From an uncultured Anaeroplasmataceae bacterium (GTDB lineage: Bacteria > Bacillota_I > Bacilli_A > Acholeplasmatales > Anaeroplasmataceae), in assembly GCA_949840955.1 (NCBI GenBank), contig CATKXV010000003.1:62001-126000 (forward strand): DNA of 64,000 nucleotides, given 5' to 3'. The stretch's first letter is position 1. Each line of letters begins with the position of its first letter. Positions 18,055-26,501 of the stretch are shown here, in pieces. The position numbers and the translations under genes are program-made. The notes under the pieces were generated by a model, which was given only the letters and a program-made list of their open reading frames with translations, was not told the DNA's origin and searched no databases.

Positions 18055-18696
18055 TTATAACACTCCTATATATTGTAGTAATTCTAAGGGAGAATCGACC
18101 ACCTGATTTGTAAGCTGCAAAAGGTCTTCCTTTTTTCGAAAACCATAGCTGACAAAAACACCATCTACTCCAGAATTTATAACAGTATAAATGTCCACTT
18201 CACTATCACCAATATATAGTACCTCTTCTTTTTTCAAATGATATTGTTTTATCGTTTCTAAAAGAAAGGCTGGGTCTGGCTTTCTCTTCCTGCCCTCAAC
18301 CTCTCCATATACAAAGCTCATAATATTGGGAAACAAATGGTCTATTATGTTCTTTGCGATATCCTCAACCTTATTTGTTAAAACACCTAAAAGTACACCT
18401 TCTCTTTTTAAGGCATACAATACATCTTCTATTTGTGTATAGCTTTTTGTATGGACCATATAATTTTCATAATAGTATTCCTTGAATTTTTTCAAAAGAA
18501 TGTCAATGCTTCCCTTAGCATTGGATGCCCTAAGCAATAAATTTTTTATCCCATTTCCAATAAACGCTCTTGTATCATCTAAGGAAATTTCAGGTAGATT
18601 GCAATAGTTCAAAGCATAATTACAAGCATCCTTTAAATCCTCTAAGGTATCGCATAAGGTTCCATCTAAATCAAAAATAACCATTTTATATTTCAT
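18055..18696 (-). CDS. HAD-superfamily phosphatase, phosphoglycolate phosphatase-like
   Basis: The 213-aa protein has HAD motif I FDLDGTLCDT (nucleophile and acid Asp), an alpha-helical cap, motif II TNK in GVLTNK, motif III Lys (RKRKPDP) and motif IV YIGDSEVD. This layout fits the Gph/PpaX phosphomonoesterase group; the substrate cannot be fixed. The start at 18696 overlaps the Nudix stop by 11 nt and has an AAGG-type ribosome site 9-10 nt upstream. The gene sits between a Nudix hydrolase and a channel, suggesting a house-cleaning role (inference). Confidence 0.9.
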   Translation of the reverse strand: MKYKMVIFDLDGTLCDTLEDLKDACNYALNYCNLPEISLDDTRAFIGNGIKNLLLRASNAKGSIDILLKKFKEYYYENYMVHTKSYTQIEDVLYALKREGVLLGVLTNKVEDIAKNIIDHLFPNIMSFVYGEVEGRKRKPDPAFLLETIKQYHLKKEEVLYIGDSEVDIYTVINSGVDGVFVSYGFRKKEDLLQLTNQVVDSPLELLQYIGVL

Positions 18697-19183
18697 GATG
18701 CTTTACCTTCTCCATAAACATCCGATAAAAACGCTCTGCTAAGCTTCCCTTAGCTATTTTTTCTAAGCCCTCTTCTATGGAAAACCATGCATAATCATCA
18801 ATCTCATAATTGGGTTTTACATCCATGCTATCTACAATTGCAACAAAATTAATCATCAGCGTATTGGATGGAGCGTAATACTCTGTTTTTTGAAAATGAA
18901 GCTCTACTGTATGTAACCCAACCTCTTCTACGATTTCCCTTTGGGCAGCAGCTTCTGCATTTTCAGTTTTATTGATATATCCTGCAACTAAAATATATCG
19001 TTTTTTCCCATATTGCTCTATCAATAAAACCTGATTTTTTTCCTTGTTCCATACGATCATACTTACCGCAGTATTAAATATTTCAAAGCGATACTGCATA
19101 CATGTAGGGCAATAGGGAATGATTCCCTCATGCTTTAATTCTTTTTGCACCAATGGACTCCCACATTCCATACAATACTTCAT
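18686..19183 (-). CDS. Nudix hydrolase with N-terminal zinc ribbon
   Basis: The 165-aa protein starts with a zinc-ribbon of two CxxC pairs (CMEC ... CPTC), as in NudC-like NADH pyrophosphatases. The Nudix box follows: G in AGYINKTENAEAAAQREIVEEVG with the catalytic REIVEEVG intact. It likely hydrolyses a nucleoside-diphosphate derivative; it is shorter than NudC (about 250 aa), so NAD specificity is not implied. I chose ATG 19183 over 19219 because GAGG lies 8 nt before it and the upstream codons overlap the promoter's -10 region. Confidence 0.87.
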   Translation of the reverse strand: MKYCMECGSPLVQKELKHEGIIPYCPTCMQYRFEIFNTAVSMIVWNKEKNQVLLIEQYGKKRYILVAGYINKTENAEAAAQREIVEEVGLHTVELHFQKTEYYAPSNTLMINFVAIVDSMDVKPNYEIDDYAWFSIEEGLEKIAKGSLAERFYRMFMEKVKHHEI

Positions 19184-19217
19184 AGCTATAACCTCAATCC
19201 TTAAATGTTTCATAGAC

Positions 19218-19246
19218 ATTATAGTATTTCAAAGGAAGAAAAGCAA
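19218..19246 (-). promoter_or_regulatory. Promoter for the Nudix-HAD-TRIC operon
   Basis: -35 TTGCTT (19241-19246), 17-nt spacer, -10 TATAAT (19218-19223). The -10 overlaps the alternative upstream ATG at 19219, ruling that start out. Confidence 0.7.
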
Positions 19247-19264
19247 GAATAAAGAAAAAAATAA

Positions 19265-19696
19265 CTATTTTTCAATAATTATTTTTTCACCAATTACAAG
19301 GAGCTTATCTTCATTTAGTTTTAATAAGTCAAGAGGAGATAGCTGATACTTGGAAAGAATATCCTCAACACATTCTCCAGGATTAACTATATGTACCTTT
19401 TCCGTACGATAGGGAATCGCTTGATTTGGAGCAACCTTTAAATTGGATATATCCTTAATATTTAAATTATATTTTGAAATTAAACCCTGGAAGCTATCAT
19501 TTGCCTTCGTTACATAATCTGTTTTCTTTGGTATAAACAGAATCTGATTTGGATAAATCATATTGGATACTAAATGATTTTTTTGCTTCAAATCCTCTAC
19601 ACTTATACCATATTTTTTGGCAATCATATATAAAGAATCGCCTTGCTTAACTACATATTGATCATATGTATTATATGCTGGATTATAATAATTCAC
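19265..19696 (-). CDS. LysM-repeat protein without signal peptide
   Basis: The 143-aa product has three LysM-like units: a clear one (YVVKQGDSLYMIAKKYGIS, then NMIYPNQILFIP), a degenerate one (YVTKANDSFQGLISKYNL) and a third (VHIVNPGECVEDILSKYQL ... VIGEKIIIE). LysM binds GlcNAc-containing glycans such as peptidoglycan, yet no signal peptide or membrane segment is seen, so export is unexplained. Start uncertain: GTG 19696 has GGGTGA 7 nt upstream; ATG 19717 and 19711 have no ribosome site and lie in the T-rich end of the ung terminator. Together with ung it could form a partly terminated unit. Confidence 0.8.
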   Translation of the reverse strand: MNYYNPAYNTYDQYVVKQGDSLYMIAKKYGISVEDLKQKNHLVSNMIYPNQILFIPKKTDYVTKANDSFQGLISKYNLNIKDISNLKVAPNQAIPYRTEKVHIVNPGECVEDILSKYQLSPLDLLKLNEDKLLVIGEKIIIEK

Positions 19697-19723
19697 TTTC
19701 TTTTCACCCATAAACATAATATG

Positions 19724-19752
19724 AAAATAAAAAGCCTAAGGACTAGGCTTTT
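19724..19752 (-). terminator. Terminator overlapping the end of ung
   Basis: AAAAGCCTA / TAGGCTTTT hairpin (9 bp, 5-nt loop; arms 19744-19752 and 19730-19738) followed by TATTTTC. The ung stop codon (19743-19745) is part of the hairpin. Confidence 0.8.
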
Positions 19753-20393
19753 ACCCATTGTATGGGTTTTATGTGATTTGCTATTAAAAATTGATTGGCT
19801 CTAGAAAAAGGTCTAGATCCAAAAAAACCACGATAGGCAGATAGGGGAGACGGATGAGCAGATTTAATAATAAAGTGCTTAGGATTATTTAAAAAGCACT
19901 GCTTGGATTGTGCAGCTGAACCCCAAAGAATAAAAACAATGGGCTGATCTAAGGTATTTAGCTTTTGAATCGCATGATCCGTAAGAATCTCCCAACCTAA
20001 GCCTCTGTGGGAAAAGGCTTGCCCTTCTCTAACCGTGAGTAAGGTATTTAAAAGGAGTACTCCTTGTTCTGCTAAATAATCTAGGTTACCATCTTGCTGA
20101 ATCGTAACCCCTAAGTCTGTACTCATTTCCTTATAAATGTTTTGTAAGGAAGGAGGCAATACAGGGCATAAAACAGAAAAGGCCAATCCATGAGCCTGAT
20201 TTATTTCATGGTAAGGATCCTGCCCTAAAATTACAACCTTTACATTTTCCATCTTTGTCTTAGAAAAGGCATGATATATTTTTCTATACTCTGGAAAACA
20301 ACGATAGGAGGCATATTCCTTGTCTACTGCTTCCTTTAAGTTTTGATAATAGGGAAGCTTTTTTTCTTCCTCAATAAATTCCTTCCACCCCAT
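19743..20393 (-). CDS. ung: Uracil-DNA glycosylase, family 1
   Basis: Removes uracil from DNA, starting base-excision repair. The 216-aa protein has all family-1 motifs: the water-activating GQDPYH, the LLLNTLLTV strand, GWEILTD, the FILWGSAAQ segment, and the DNA-intercalating HPSPLSAYRGFFGSRPFS loop. Full length. The start at 20393 has AAAGGAG upstream and a strong promoter about 80 nt away. Confidence 0.98.
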   Translation of the reverse strand: MGWKEFIEEEKKLPYYQNLKEAVDKEYASYRCFPEYRKIYHAFSKTKMENVKVVILGQDPYHEINQAHGLAFSVLCPVLPPSLQNIYKEMSTDLGVTIQQDGNLDYLAEQGVLLLNTLLTVREGQAFSHRGLGWEILTDHAIQKLNTLDQPIVFILWGSAAQSKQCFLNNPKHFIIKSAHPSPLSAYRGFFGSRPFSRANQFLIANHIKPIQWVKA

Positions 20394-20470
20394 ATTTATA
20401 CTCCTTTATTTTTTTCATATCCATGGTAATACTCTTTCATTATAATTTCATTTCCCATGCTTTTATTTCT

Positions 20471-20499
20471 ATTATATGGGTATACCGTCGCTTTATCAA
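20471..20499 (-). promoter_or_regulatory. Promoter of ung
   Basis: TTGATA (20494-20499), 17-nt spacer, TATAAT (20471-20476); leader about 70 nt. A second TATAAT at about 20440 lacks a good -35. Confidence 0.75.
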
Positions 20500-20541
20500 G
20501 CATTTTATTATGCTTTTTTGCTTTTACAAGGGTTTTATCAT

Positions 20542-20568
20542 AGAAAAAAGAGCTGAGATAAGCTCAGC
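20542..20568 (-). terminator. Terminator of gapA
   Basis: GCTGAG / CTCAGC hairpin with 5-nt loop (arms 20563-20568 and 20552-20557) followed by TCTTTTTTC on the minus strand. Confidence 0.85.
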
Positions 20569-20578
20569 CCTCATTTTT

Positions 20579-21610
20579 TTACTTTAATTCTGCAAAATAC
20601 TTAATGGTTCTAACCATCTGGCTAGTATAGGAATTCTCATTATCATACCAAGATACAACTTGAACCTGATAAGTATCTTCTCCAACCTTAGCAACCATAG
20701 TTTGAGTTGCATCAAATAAAGAACCATATCTCATACCAATTACATCAGATGAAACGATTGGATCCTCATTATAGCCAAAGGATTCAGAAGCAGCAGCCTT
20801 CATTGCAGCATTGATTCCATCAACAGTAACATCCTTACCCTTAACAACTGCTGTTAAAATTGTTGTAGAGCCTGTAGTAACAGGAACACGCTGTGCAGAA
20901 CCAATTAACTTACCATTTAATTCAGGAATAACTAAACCAATTGCCTTTGCAGCACCAGTAGAGTTTGGAACGATATTTGCAGCACCAGCACGTGCTCTTC
21001 TTAAATCGCCCTTTCTATGTGGTCCATCAAGAATCATTTGATCTCCTGTATAAGCATGAATTGTACTCATGATACCAGATTGAATAGCAGCATACTTATT
21101 TAAAGCATCAGCCATAGGAGCTAAACAGTTTGTTGTACAAGAAGCTGCTGAAATGATATTATCATTCTTTGTCAATGTTTTCTCATTTACACCGAATACA
21201 ACCGTTGGAAGATCATTTCCAGCTGGAGCTGAAATAACAACCTTCTTAGCACCGGCAGTAATATGTGCCATAGCTTTTTCCTTCTTTGTATAGAAGCCTG
21301 TACATTCTAATACAACATCTACACCTAAATCACCCCATGGAAGATTTACAGCATCCTTTTCAGCATAAATCGTAATCGTCTTACCATCAACGGTAATAGA
21401 TCCTTCTCCTGCTACAACAGTGTGTAAGCCTTCACCAATATGACCACAATAGCCACCCTGTGCTGTGTCATACTTTAATAAATTTGCTAACATCTTTGGA
21501 TCAGTTAAATCATTTATTGCAACAATTTCATAACCCTTTGCACCAAACATTTGTCTAAATGCTAAACGTCCGATACGTCCAAATCCGTTAATTGCTACTT
21601 TAATAGCCAT
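20579..21610 (-). CDS. gapA: Glyceraldehyde-3-phosphate dehydrogenase
   Basis: Glycolytic enzyme oxidising glyceraldehyde-3-phosphate with NAD and phosphate. The 343-aa protein has the NAD-binding [13 protein letters not shown] start, the Asp of INDLTD that favours NAD over NADP (glycolytic GapA type), the catalytic [12 protein letters not shown] with Cys, [27 protein letters not shown] and the [12 protein letters not shown]-terminal motif. The start at 21610 has AGGAGG upstream. Monocistronic, with its own promoter and terminator. No CggR-type repressor gene lies beside it. Confidence 0.98.
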   Translation of the reverse strand: MAIKVAINGFGRIGRLAFRQMFGAKGYEIVAINDLTDPKMLANLLKYDTAQGGYCGHIGEGLHTVVAGEGSITVDGKTITIYAEKDAVNLPWGDLGVDVVLECTGFYTKKEKAMAHITAGAKKVVISAPAGNDLPTVVFGVNEKTLTKNDNIISAASCTTNCLAPMADALNKYAAIQSGIMSTIHAYTGDQMILDGPHRKGDLRRARAGAANIVPNSTGAAKAIGLVIPELNGKLIGSAQRVPVTTGSTTILTAVVKGKDVTVDGINAAMKAAASESFGYNEDPIVSSDVIGMRYGSLFDATQTMVAKVGEDTYQVQVVSWYDNENSYTSQMVRTIKYFAELK

Positions 21611-21653
21611 AATTATAAATTCCTCCTAATAAAATTGAATTTTTACGTTATAT

Positions 21654-21682
21654 ATTTTACCACTTTATTTTTTTATTATCAA
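21654..21682 (-). promoter_or_regulatory. Promoter of gapA
   Basis: TTGATA (21677-21682), 17-nt spacer, TAAAAT (21654-21659); leader about 35 nt. Confidence 0.72.
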
Positions 21683-21715
21683 TATTTTTTAACTCGACAG
21701 TATAATACAAAAAAA

Positions 21716-21730
21716 TGTAAACGTTTTTGA
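21716..21730 (+). promoter_or_regulatory. Degenerate cre-like site between gapA and clpP
   Basis: TGTAAACGTTTTTGA. The TGTAAACG half matches the CcpA cre consensus, but the second half (TG instead of CA) does not. It lies upstream of the gapA -35 and inside the clpP leader/promoter region. Tentative. Confidence 0.25.
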
Positions 21731-21762
21731 TATGATATATCCGAAAGAAAGGATGATAAAAA

Positions 21763-22332
21763 ATGACATACATTCCATATGTATTAGAAAAAAGTGCGAA
21801 TGGTGAGCGAAGCTATGATATTTATTCAAGATTGATGCAGGATCGAATTATCTTACTTATAGGAGAAATTGATGACCATATGTCCTCTGTTATAATTTCT
21901 GAGCTTTTATATTTAGATTCAGTGAATCATGATGACATTGATATTTATATTTCTTCTCCTGGTGGATCAATCACATCCGGACTAGCTATCTATGATACCC
22001 TACATCATATAAAATCTAAGGTAAATACGATTGTAGTGGGTATGGCAGCCTCTATGGCAGCCTTTCTATTAGCAAGTGGAACAGGAAAACGCATGGCACT
22101 TCCCCATGCAGAGGTAATGATTCATCAGCCCTATGGAGGAATGCAAGGGGTAGTTTCTGATATAGACATTCAAGCCAAAAGACTCTTAAAAACAAAGGAC
22201 CTAATGAATGAGCTTCTTGCCAAGCTATGTAATCAGCCAAAAGAAAAAATAGACCACGATACAGAACGGGACTATTATATGTCGGCTAAGGAAGCCTTAG
22301 ATTATCATATCATTGATGAAATTCTATCCTAG
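21763..22332 (+). CDS. clpP: ATP-dependent Clp protease proteolytic subunit
   Basis: Serine peptidase barrel that degrades unfolded proteins fed by Clp ATPases. The 189-aa protein has the catalytic Ser in GMAASMAAFLL, His in EVMIHQPYGG and Asp in DTERDYYMS, plus ISSPGGSITSGLAIYDT. It starts directly at the mature-like N-terminus with little propeptide. The start at 21763 has AAAGGAT 7-8 nt upstream. No CtsR-type heptad repeat was found in the 150-nt upstream region shared with gapA, and its own promoter is unclear (a TATAAT at 21701 lacks a good -35). Confidence 0.97.
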   Translation: MTYIPYVLEKSANGERSYDIYSRLMQDRIILLIGEIDDHMSSVIISELLYLDSVNHDDIDIYISSPGGSITSGLAIYDTLHHIKSKVNTIVVGMAASMAAFLLASGTGKRMALPHAEVMIHQPYGGMQGVVSDIDIQAKRLLKTKDLMNELLAKLCNQPKEKIDHDTERDYYMSAKEALDYHIIDEILS

Positions 22333-22350
22333 TTGGGTGGAATTTTTTTT
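22321..22350 (+). terminator. Terminator of clpP with the stop codon in the loop
   Basis: Nine-base-pair stem (22321-22329 with 22335-22343, two G-T pairs) and T8 tail. The 5-nt loop begins with the clpP TAG stop. Confidence 0.85.
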
Positions 22351-22355
22351 AAGCG

Positions 22356-23129
22356 TTAATCCTTTTCTGTTAAAAAGGAACGTCTAATTCTTTCAATGAA
22401 GAATTTGTTCTGATGATTTGCTAAAGCAATTTCAGAAGCCTTTAATTTTAAGGTAGCCCTTTTAAATTCCTTCAAAGGATAAGATTTTTGATCTAAGGTA
22501 ATATGAGCTCCTATGGCATCCTCAGCTTCTAAAGTAATCGTTCTATCCAAGGATAAAACTAAAGGAGAGGACAGAGTACGATATTGATTCGAATTTATAC
22601 CAGCAATTTCAGTTAACTGAAAGGCTTGTAGTTTTGGATCTACCACGGCTCCCCCTAAGGATTTATTGTATGCTGTAGAGCCATAGGCAGTGGATATACA
22701 TAAGCCAGTTCCTCTAAAGGTCTCTAATTTTTTATCATCAATTTTCACAGATAGTATTAAAGGTTTATGTGGAATAAGTATGGTCATTTCATTTACTGCA
22801 AAATCCTTGATTTCTTTATGATCAGCGTAAATTTCACAAGAAATCACATCCAATCGCTCAATCTGAAACTTTCCTGAATTAATATCTTCTACTAAGCTAT
22901 TCAAATCCTCAATTACATAATTTGCAAAAAAGCCTAAATGCCCTGTATGGATTGCAAAAAAAACTGCAGAGGGATATTGATGAACAGCGGAAAGAAATGT
23001 TCCGTCTCCACCAACAACAATAACGTAGTCAGGATGGCTTAAATCATATTCTAATTTTATATTTTTCTTTAAAAAATCATGAATTTCATTAGAAATCTCA
23101 TCATCCTTATGAATTATAACGTATTTCAT
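22356..23129 (-). CDS. nadK: NAD kinase
   Basis: Phosphorylates NAD to NADP, the sole route to NADP. The 257-aa protein has the catalytic VVGGDGTFLSA motif, the ligand loop VNEMTI, and the conserved GTGLCISTAYGSTAYNKSLGG segment. Length fits Gram-positive NadK (about 265). The start at 23129 is chosen over ATGs at 23138 and 23135, because AAGGA sits about 9 nt before it. Its end abuts the clpP terminator in convergent orientation; no separate T-rich terminator is seen on this strand. Confidence 0.96.
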   Translation of the reverse strand: MKYVIIHKDDEISNEIHDFLKKNIKLEYDLSHPDYVIVVGGDGTFLSAVHQYPSAVFFAIHTGHLGFFANYVIEDLNSLVEDINSGKFQIERLDVISCEIYADHKEIKDFAVNEMTILIPHKPLILSVKIDDKKLETFRGTGLCISTAYGSTAYNKSLGGAVVDPKLQAFQLTEIAGINSNQYRTLSSPLVLSLDRTITLEAEDAIGAHITLDQKSYPLKEFKRATLKLKASEIALANHQNKFFIERIRRSFLTEKD

Positions 23130-23157
23130 CAGCATCATTCCTTATCTTTTTAATAAT

Positions 23158-23185
23158 ATTTTATCACAACACTTGATTTTTTCAA
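23158..23185 (-). promoter_or_regulatory. Probable promoter of nadK
   Basis: TTGAAA (23180-23185), 16-nt spacer, TAAAAT (23158-23163). Overlaps the divergent promoter of the CYTH gene. Confidence 0.5.
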
Positions 23186-23201
23186 TCAAATATTAGATAA
23201 T
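23173..23201 (+). promoter_or_regulatory. Promoter of the CYTH gene
   Basis: TTGATT (23173-23178), 17-nt spacer, GATAAT (23196-23201). The -35 is the left arm of an inverted repeat TTGATT-N5-AATCAA shared with the divergent nadK promoter. Confidence 0.6.
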
Positions 23202-23231
23202 ATTTATATAGTTTCAAAAGAGGTAAGCGAG

Positions 23232-23780
23232 ATGAACAAGAATAAAGAGATAGAATTCAAGACATTTATTTCAAAGGAAAACTATGATATGCTGTTAGAA
23301 GAATTCAATCTAGCAAATAATATATTCCCTCAAACGAATTTTTATTTCGATACAGAGGATTCAAAATTAATGAATGAGTATACGGTTTTAAGAATTAGAC
23401 AAAAGGGAAACAATTTTAAGCTAACGAAAAAAACAAGATCAAAGATTGGGGCTGATGAAACCCATATCTTTATCACCAAAGATAAAGCAAAGGATATGCT
23501 CAAGCATGGTTTTAATGCCGATATTATTGGGATTCCTTATGAAGTAAAAAAAGTTGCAGAGCTTACAACCTATCGTGCTTCTTGTCCATATAAGGATGGA
23601 ACACTCTTCTTTGATAGAAGCGAATATTATGGTAAAGTAGATTTTGAAATTGAATATGAGGTTGATGAAGTAAAACAAGGATTAAAGGATTTCAAAGAAT
23701 TCTTAAATTATTATAATATAGAGTTCAAGGAATCCATTAGAAAAAGCAAAAGAGCTTTTGATAATAGAAATAATGAATAA
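23232..23780 (+). CDS. CYTH-domain protein (YjbK-like triphosphatase candidate)
   Basis: The 182-aa protein starts with the family-defining EIEFK, followed by LRIRQKG, KLTKKTR, FFDRSEY and DFEIEYEVDE: the alternating Glu and Lys/Arg strands that line the triphosphate tunnel. CYTH proteins hydrolyse inorganic triphosphate or triphosphate-containing compounds with divalent metal. The Bacillus homologue YjbK lies near a GTP pyrophosphokinase and NAD kinase; here too the divergent neighbour is nadK. Ribosome site GAGG about 9-10 nt before the ATG. Own promoter and terminator. Confidence 0.88.
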   Translation: MNKNKEIEFKTFISKENYDMLLEEFNLANNIFPQTNFYFDTEDSKLMNEYTVLRIRQKGNNFKLTKKTRSKIGADETHIFITKDKAKDMLKHGFNADIIGIPYEVKKVAELTTYRASCPYKDGTLFFDRSEYYGKVDFEIEYEVDEVKQGLKDFKEFLNYYNIEFKESIRKSKRAFDNRNNE

Positions 23781-23781
23781 T

Positions 23782-23809
23782 AGAGTCCACATAGGGGGCT
23801 CTTTTTTTT
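23782..23809 (+). terminator. Terminator of the CYTH gene
   Basis: AGAGTCC pairs with GGGCTCT (one G-T pair), followed by eight T. Confidence 0.85.
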
Positions 23810-23811
23810 AG

Positions 23812-23832
23812 AAAAAAACCGCCATTTGGCGG
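23812..23832 (-). terminator. Terminator of the ABC transporter operon
   Basis: CCGCC-AAAT-GGCGG hairpin on the minus strand followed by T7; the first base of the T tract is 20 nt from the stop at 23853. Confidence 0.85.
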
Positions 23833-23852
23833 TTTTGTATTATAAGCTAATG

Positions 23853-26501
23853 CTATATATCATATTTAGAACAAATCTCAGAAGGTGTTTTCCGAAGTAA
23901 TAGAAAAATCGGAATAATGCCAATAATTAGATTGAATACATATATGCCTAGAAGTCCTAATACAAAGTATAGATTGTTCGCTCTAAGCATAGTTTCTCCA
24001 AGGAATTGATTAATATATTTTGCACTAATATTATAAGAAAACAATACAAATAAATATCCAATTAACGTGGTAAAGGTACTTATAATAATCATATCTATAA
24101 AGGATTTGCCCATAATTTTTATTCTAGATGCTCCTAGGCAGCGATAAACCCCTATAGTATAGATTTCTGTAATCATCTTACTACGCATTATTAAATATAT
24201 AAACACAGCACTAATTAGCAATAAAATAATGGATAATAATTCAAAAATTTTCAGATTAGAGACTTGATTTTCTTTTGCGAGCTCTACATTATGATCATAT
24301 AAGAGAATGGCCTGTTGATCTTCATTTATCTTAAATTGATTCATATTAGAAATGTGGAAGCCTATGGATTCATAAGACGTATTATTTAAAATGGAGGAAT
24401 CCAAAGAAATTATGCTACTTGCTGTTAATGTTTTTCCATTTCCATTATATATACCGACAATTTTTCGATTATCTATTTTTTCCCCAATTTTCTTATCAAG
24501 ATATATAGAGGCCATGCATTCTTCTAGTCCTACTGGCTTTCTGCCTTCATGCACAATATAATCATCATCCGTAAAGGCTGCAGAAGCTGTAAATCTCCAT
24601 TGAGGTACTAATGGAGTATTGATAATACATTCTTGGATAGTTCCTTGATAGGAATCTTCTTTCATTTTATAGGTTCCAACTATTTTATATACTAGTCCGT
24701 TATACGAAATAGCTGGCAATCTTGTATACCCAACATTGTCCTCATGCACAAGAACCTCAAGCACAGGATCCTTATTTACAATTTTAGGTTCTTGAAGATC
24801 TCTTCCTTCTGTAATTTCATAAACAGGTTCCCCCTTTTGATCAACCTCATATTTATAATACCTAAAATTCCCAAAAGCATTTGGATTTTTATAATTTATC
24901 CAATTTGTATAAAAATAGTCTGTTGCATAAATCGTTTTTTGTGCAGAATCACTGATGCCAACAATTTTACCAAATTGTATATTTCCATCCTTTGAATGGA
25001 TTTCAATTGTATCCCCAATTACCTTGTCGGTTGGAGAACCCACACCATATTCATTACTCATTAATCTTGCATTCTTCTCATCAACAACAATTTCATCATT
25101 CTTTTCAGGATATCGCCCATATTTTAAATGAACATCATCCTCATACATACGTAAAACTAACGTATTTAAATTTAAACGAACCTGCTTATGAAAAGTTAAA
25201 TCTAGTTTAAACACCAAATAATCTTCTTCATTTATAATAGAAGGGGTTGTTAAATAACCATTTCGATAATTCTCTTTCATTTCTAATATGGGATCATGAT
25301 CAAAGGTATGGTCAGGAGAGATCATCTTATATTCATTCTTCGCATAAAAGAAATCTGATGTGTCCGTCGTTGCAAAATTGATAGTACAAATGATGCTTGC
25401 CCCAAGCAAAATACCAATGCATAGAAAAGCAAAATATAAAGCCTTACTACGTTTATTTACATTTTTAAAAGAGAGAAAGGATTTTTTAAATTGTTTTCCA
25501 ATGGATAAAATCATATCCTTAAAGCTGTTTTTACCTTTAGAAAACCAGGAGGTATCATAAGGAATGTCTTCTAATGACTTGGAATCTAAATCTCGATAAT
25601 GATCATCAATTAATTTCAAATTTGAGGTTTCTACCAATTTTACAGGCTGATTGGATTGAACATAGATATTCCCATTTCTTATGATGATATCTAAATCAAA
25701 GGGACGTAATTCTTTATCATCAAAATAAATTTTGGTCTTACCTCTACTGCTTTCCTCCTCTATAAGGTTCATATCCCTTAAGTATACTCGATTGGACAAA
25801 TCCGTAGCTAAGGAATTATCTTCCACTTGTTTTTGATAGGACAGGATTGTTCCATCCTTTAATTCAACTATATAATCGGAATAAAACTTAGCAATTTTTA
25901 CATCATGAGTTACCAAAAGTACTAAGGTATGCTTTGAAATTTTCTTCAAAATATTCATTACTTCAAGTGTATTTTCACTATCTAAATTTCCTGTAGGCTC
26001 ATCTGCAATGATTATATTTGCATTTTTTACTAAGGCTCTAGCAATAGCCACACGCTGCTGCTGCCCACCAGAAAGAGCATAAGCTTGCTTCTTTCTATAT
26101 TTAAACATTCCTACGGATTTCAAGGTGTATTCTATTCTTTTTTCAACTTCTTCAGTATCATTAATTCCAACCATTTCTAAAGCAATCTTTAAATTATCAC
26201 TTACCGTTTCTTCCTGTAGTAAATTATAGTTTTGAAAAATATATCCAATATTTTCTTTACGAAACGCATCCATCTTTCTCATATTTGAATTATGTATCGT
26301 TTGATTATCATAGGATATATCTCCGCTAGCTTTATCTAGACCTCCAATCACATTTAACAATGTTGTCTTACCTGAACCTGATGGTCCTAAAATTGAAATC
26401 AATCCTATAGAAGGTAATTCCAAATTCGTTTGATTTATTACCTTTAATTCATTTCTTTTCCCTTTATTATAATACTTGTTTAAATTACAAATTTTAATCA
26501 T
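23853..26501 (-). CDS. ABC transporter, fused ATPase and FtsX-type permease
   Basis: An 882-aa MacB/LolCDE-class protein. Residues about 1-220 form the ATPase: Walker A LGPSGSGKTT, Q-loop FQNYNLL, signature LSGGQQQR, Walker B IIIADEPTG. After a cytosolic linker comes one membrane segment (about 360-380), a large extracytoplasmic domain of about 350 aa, and three C-terminal membrane segments with the FtsX-like MRSKMITEIYTIGVYRCLG coupling motif. Such systems act in mechanotransmission or export, often of peptides or lipoproteins; the substrate is unknown. Start 26501 (8-nt overlap with the upstream gene) is chosen over 26513, which touches the GGAG ribosome site. It probably works with the partner gene just upstream. 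Confidence 0.9.
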   Translation of the reverse strand: MIKICNLNKYYNKGKRNELKVINQTNLELPSIGLISILGPSGSGKTTLLNVIGGLDKASGDISYDNQTIHNSNMRKMDAFRKENIGYIFQNYNLLQEETVSDNLKIALEMVGINDTEEVEKRIEYTLKSVGMFKYRKKQAYALSGGQQQRVAIARALVKNANIIIADEPTGNLDSENTLEVMNILKKISKHTLVLLVTHDVKIAKFYSDYIVELKDGTILSYQKQVEDNSLATDLSNRVYLRDMNLIEEESSRGKTKIYFDDKELRPFDLDIIIRNGNIYVQSNQPVKLVETSNLKLIDDHYRDLDSKSLEDIPYDTSWFSKGKNSFKDMILSIGKQFKKSFLSFKNVNKRSKALYFAFLCIGILLGASIICTINFATTDTSDFFYAKNEYKMISPDHTFDHDPILEMKENYRNGYLTTPSIINEEDYLVFKLDLTFHKQVRLNLNTLVLRMYEDDVHLKYGRYPEKNDEIVVDEKNARLMSNEYGVGSPTDKVIGDTIEIHSKDGNIQFGKIVGISDSAQKTIYATDYFYTNWINYKNPNAFGNFRYYKYEVDQKGEPVYEITEGRDLQEPKIVNKDPVLEVLVHEDNVGYTRLPAISYNGLVYKIVGTYKMKEDSYQGTIQECIINTPLVPQWRFTASAAFTDDDYIVHEGRKPVGLEECMASIYLDKKIGEKIDNRKIVGIYNGNGKTLTASSIISLDSSILNNTSYESIGFHISNMNQFKINEDQQAILLYDHNVELAKENQVSNLKIFELLSIILLLISAVFIYLIMRSKMITEIYTIGVYRCLGASRIKIMGKSFIDMIIISTFTTLIGYLFVLFSYNISAKYINQFLGETMLRANNLYFVLGLLGIYVFNLIIGIIPIFLLLRKTPSEICSKYDI

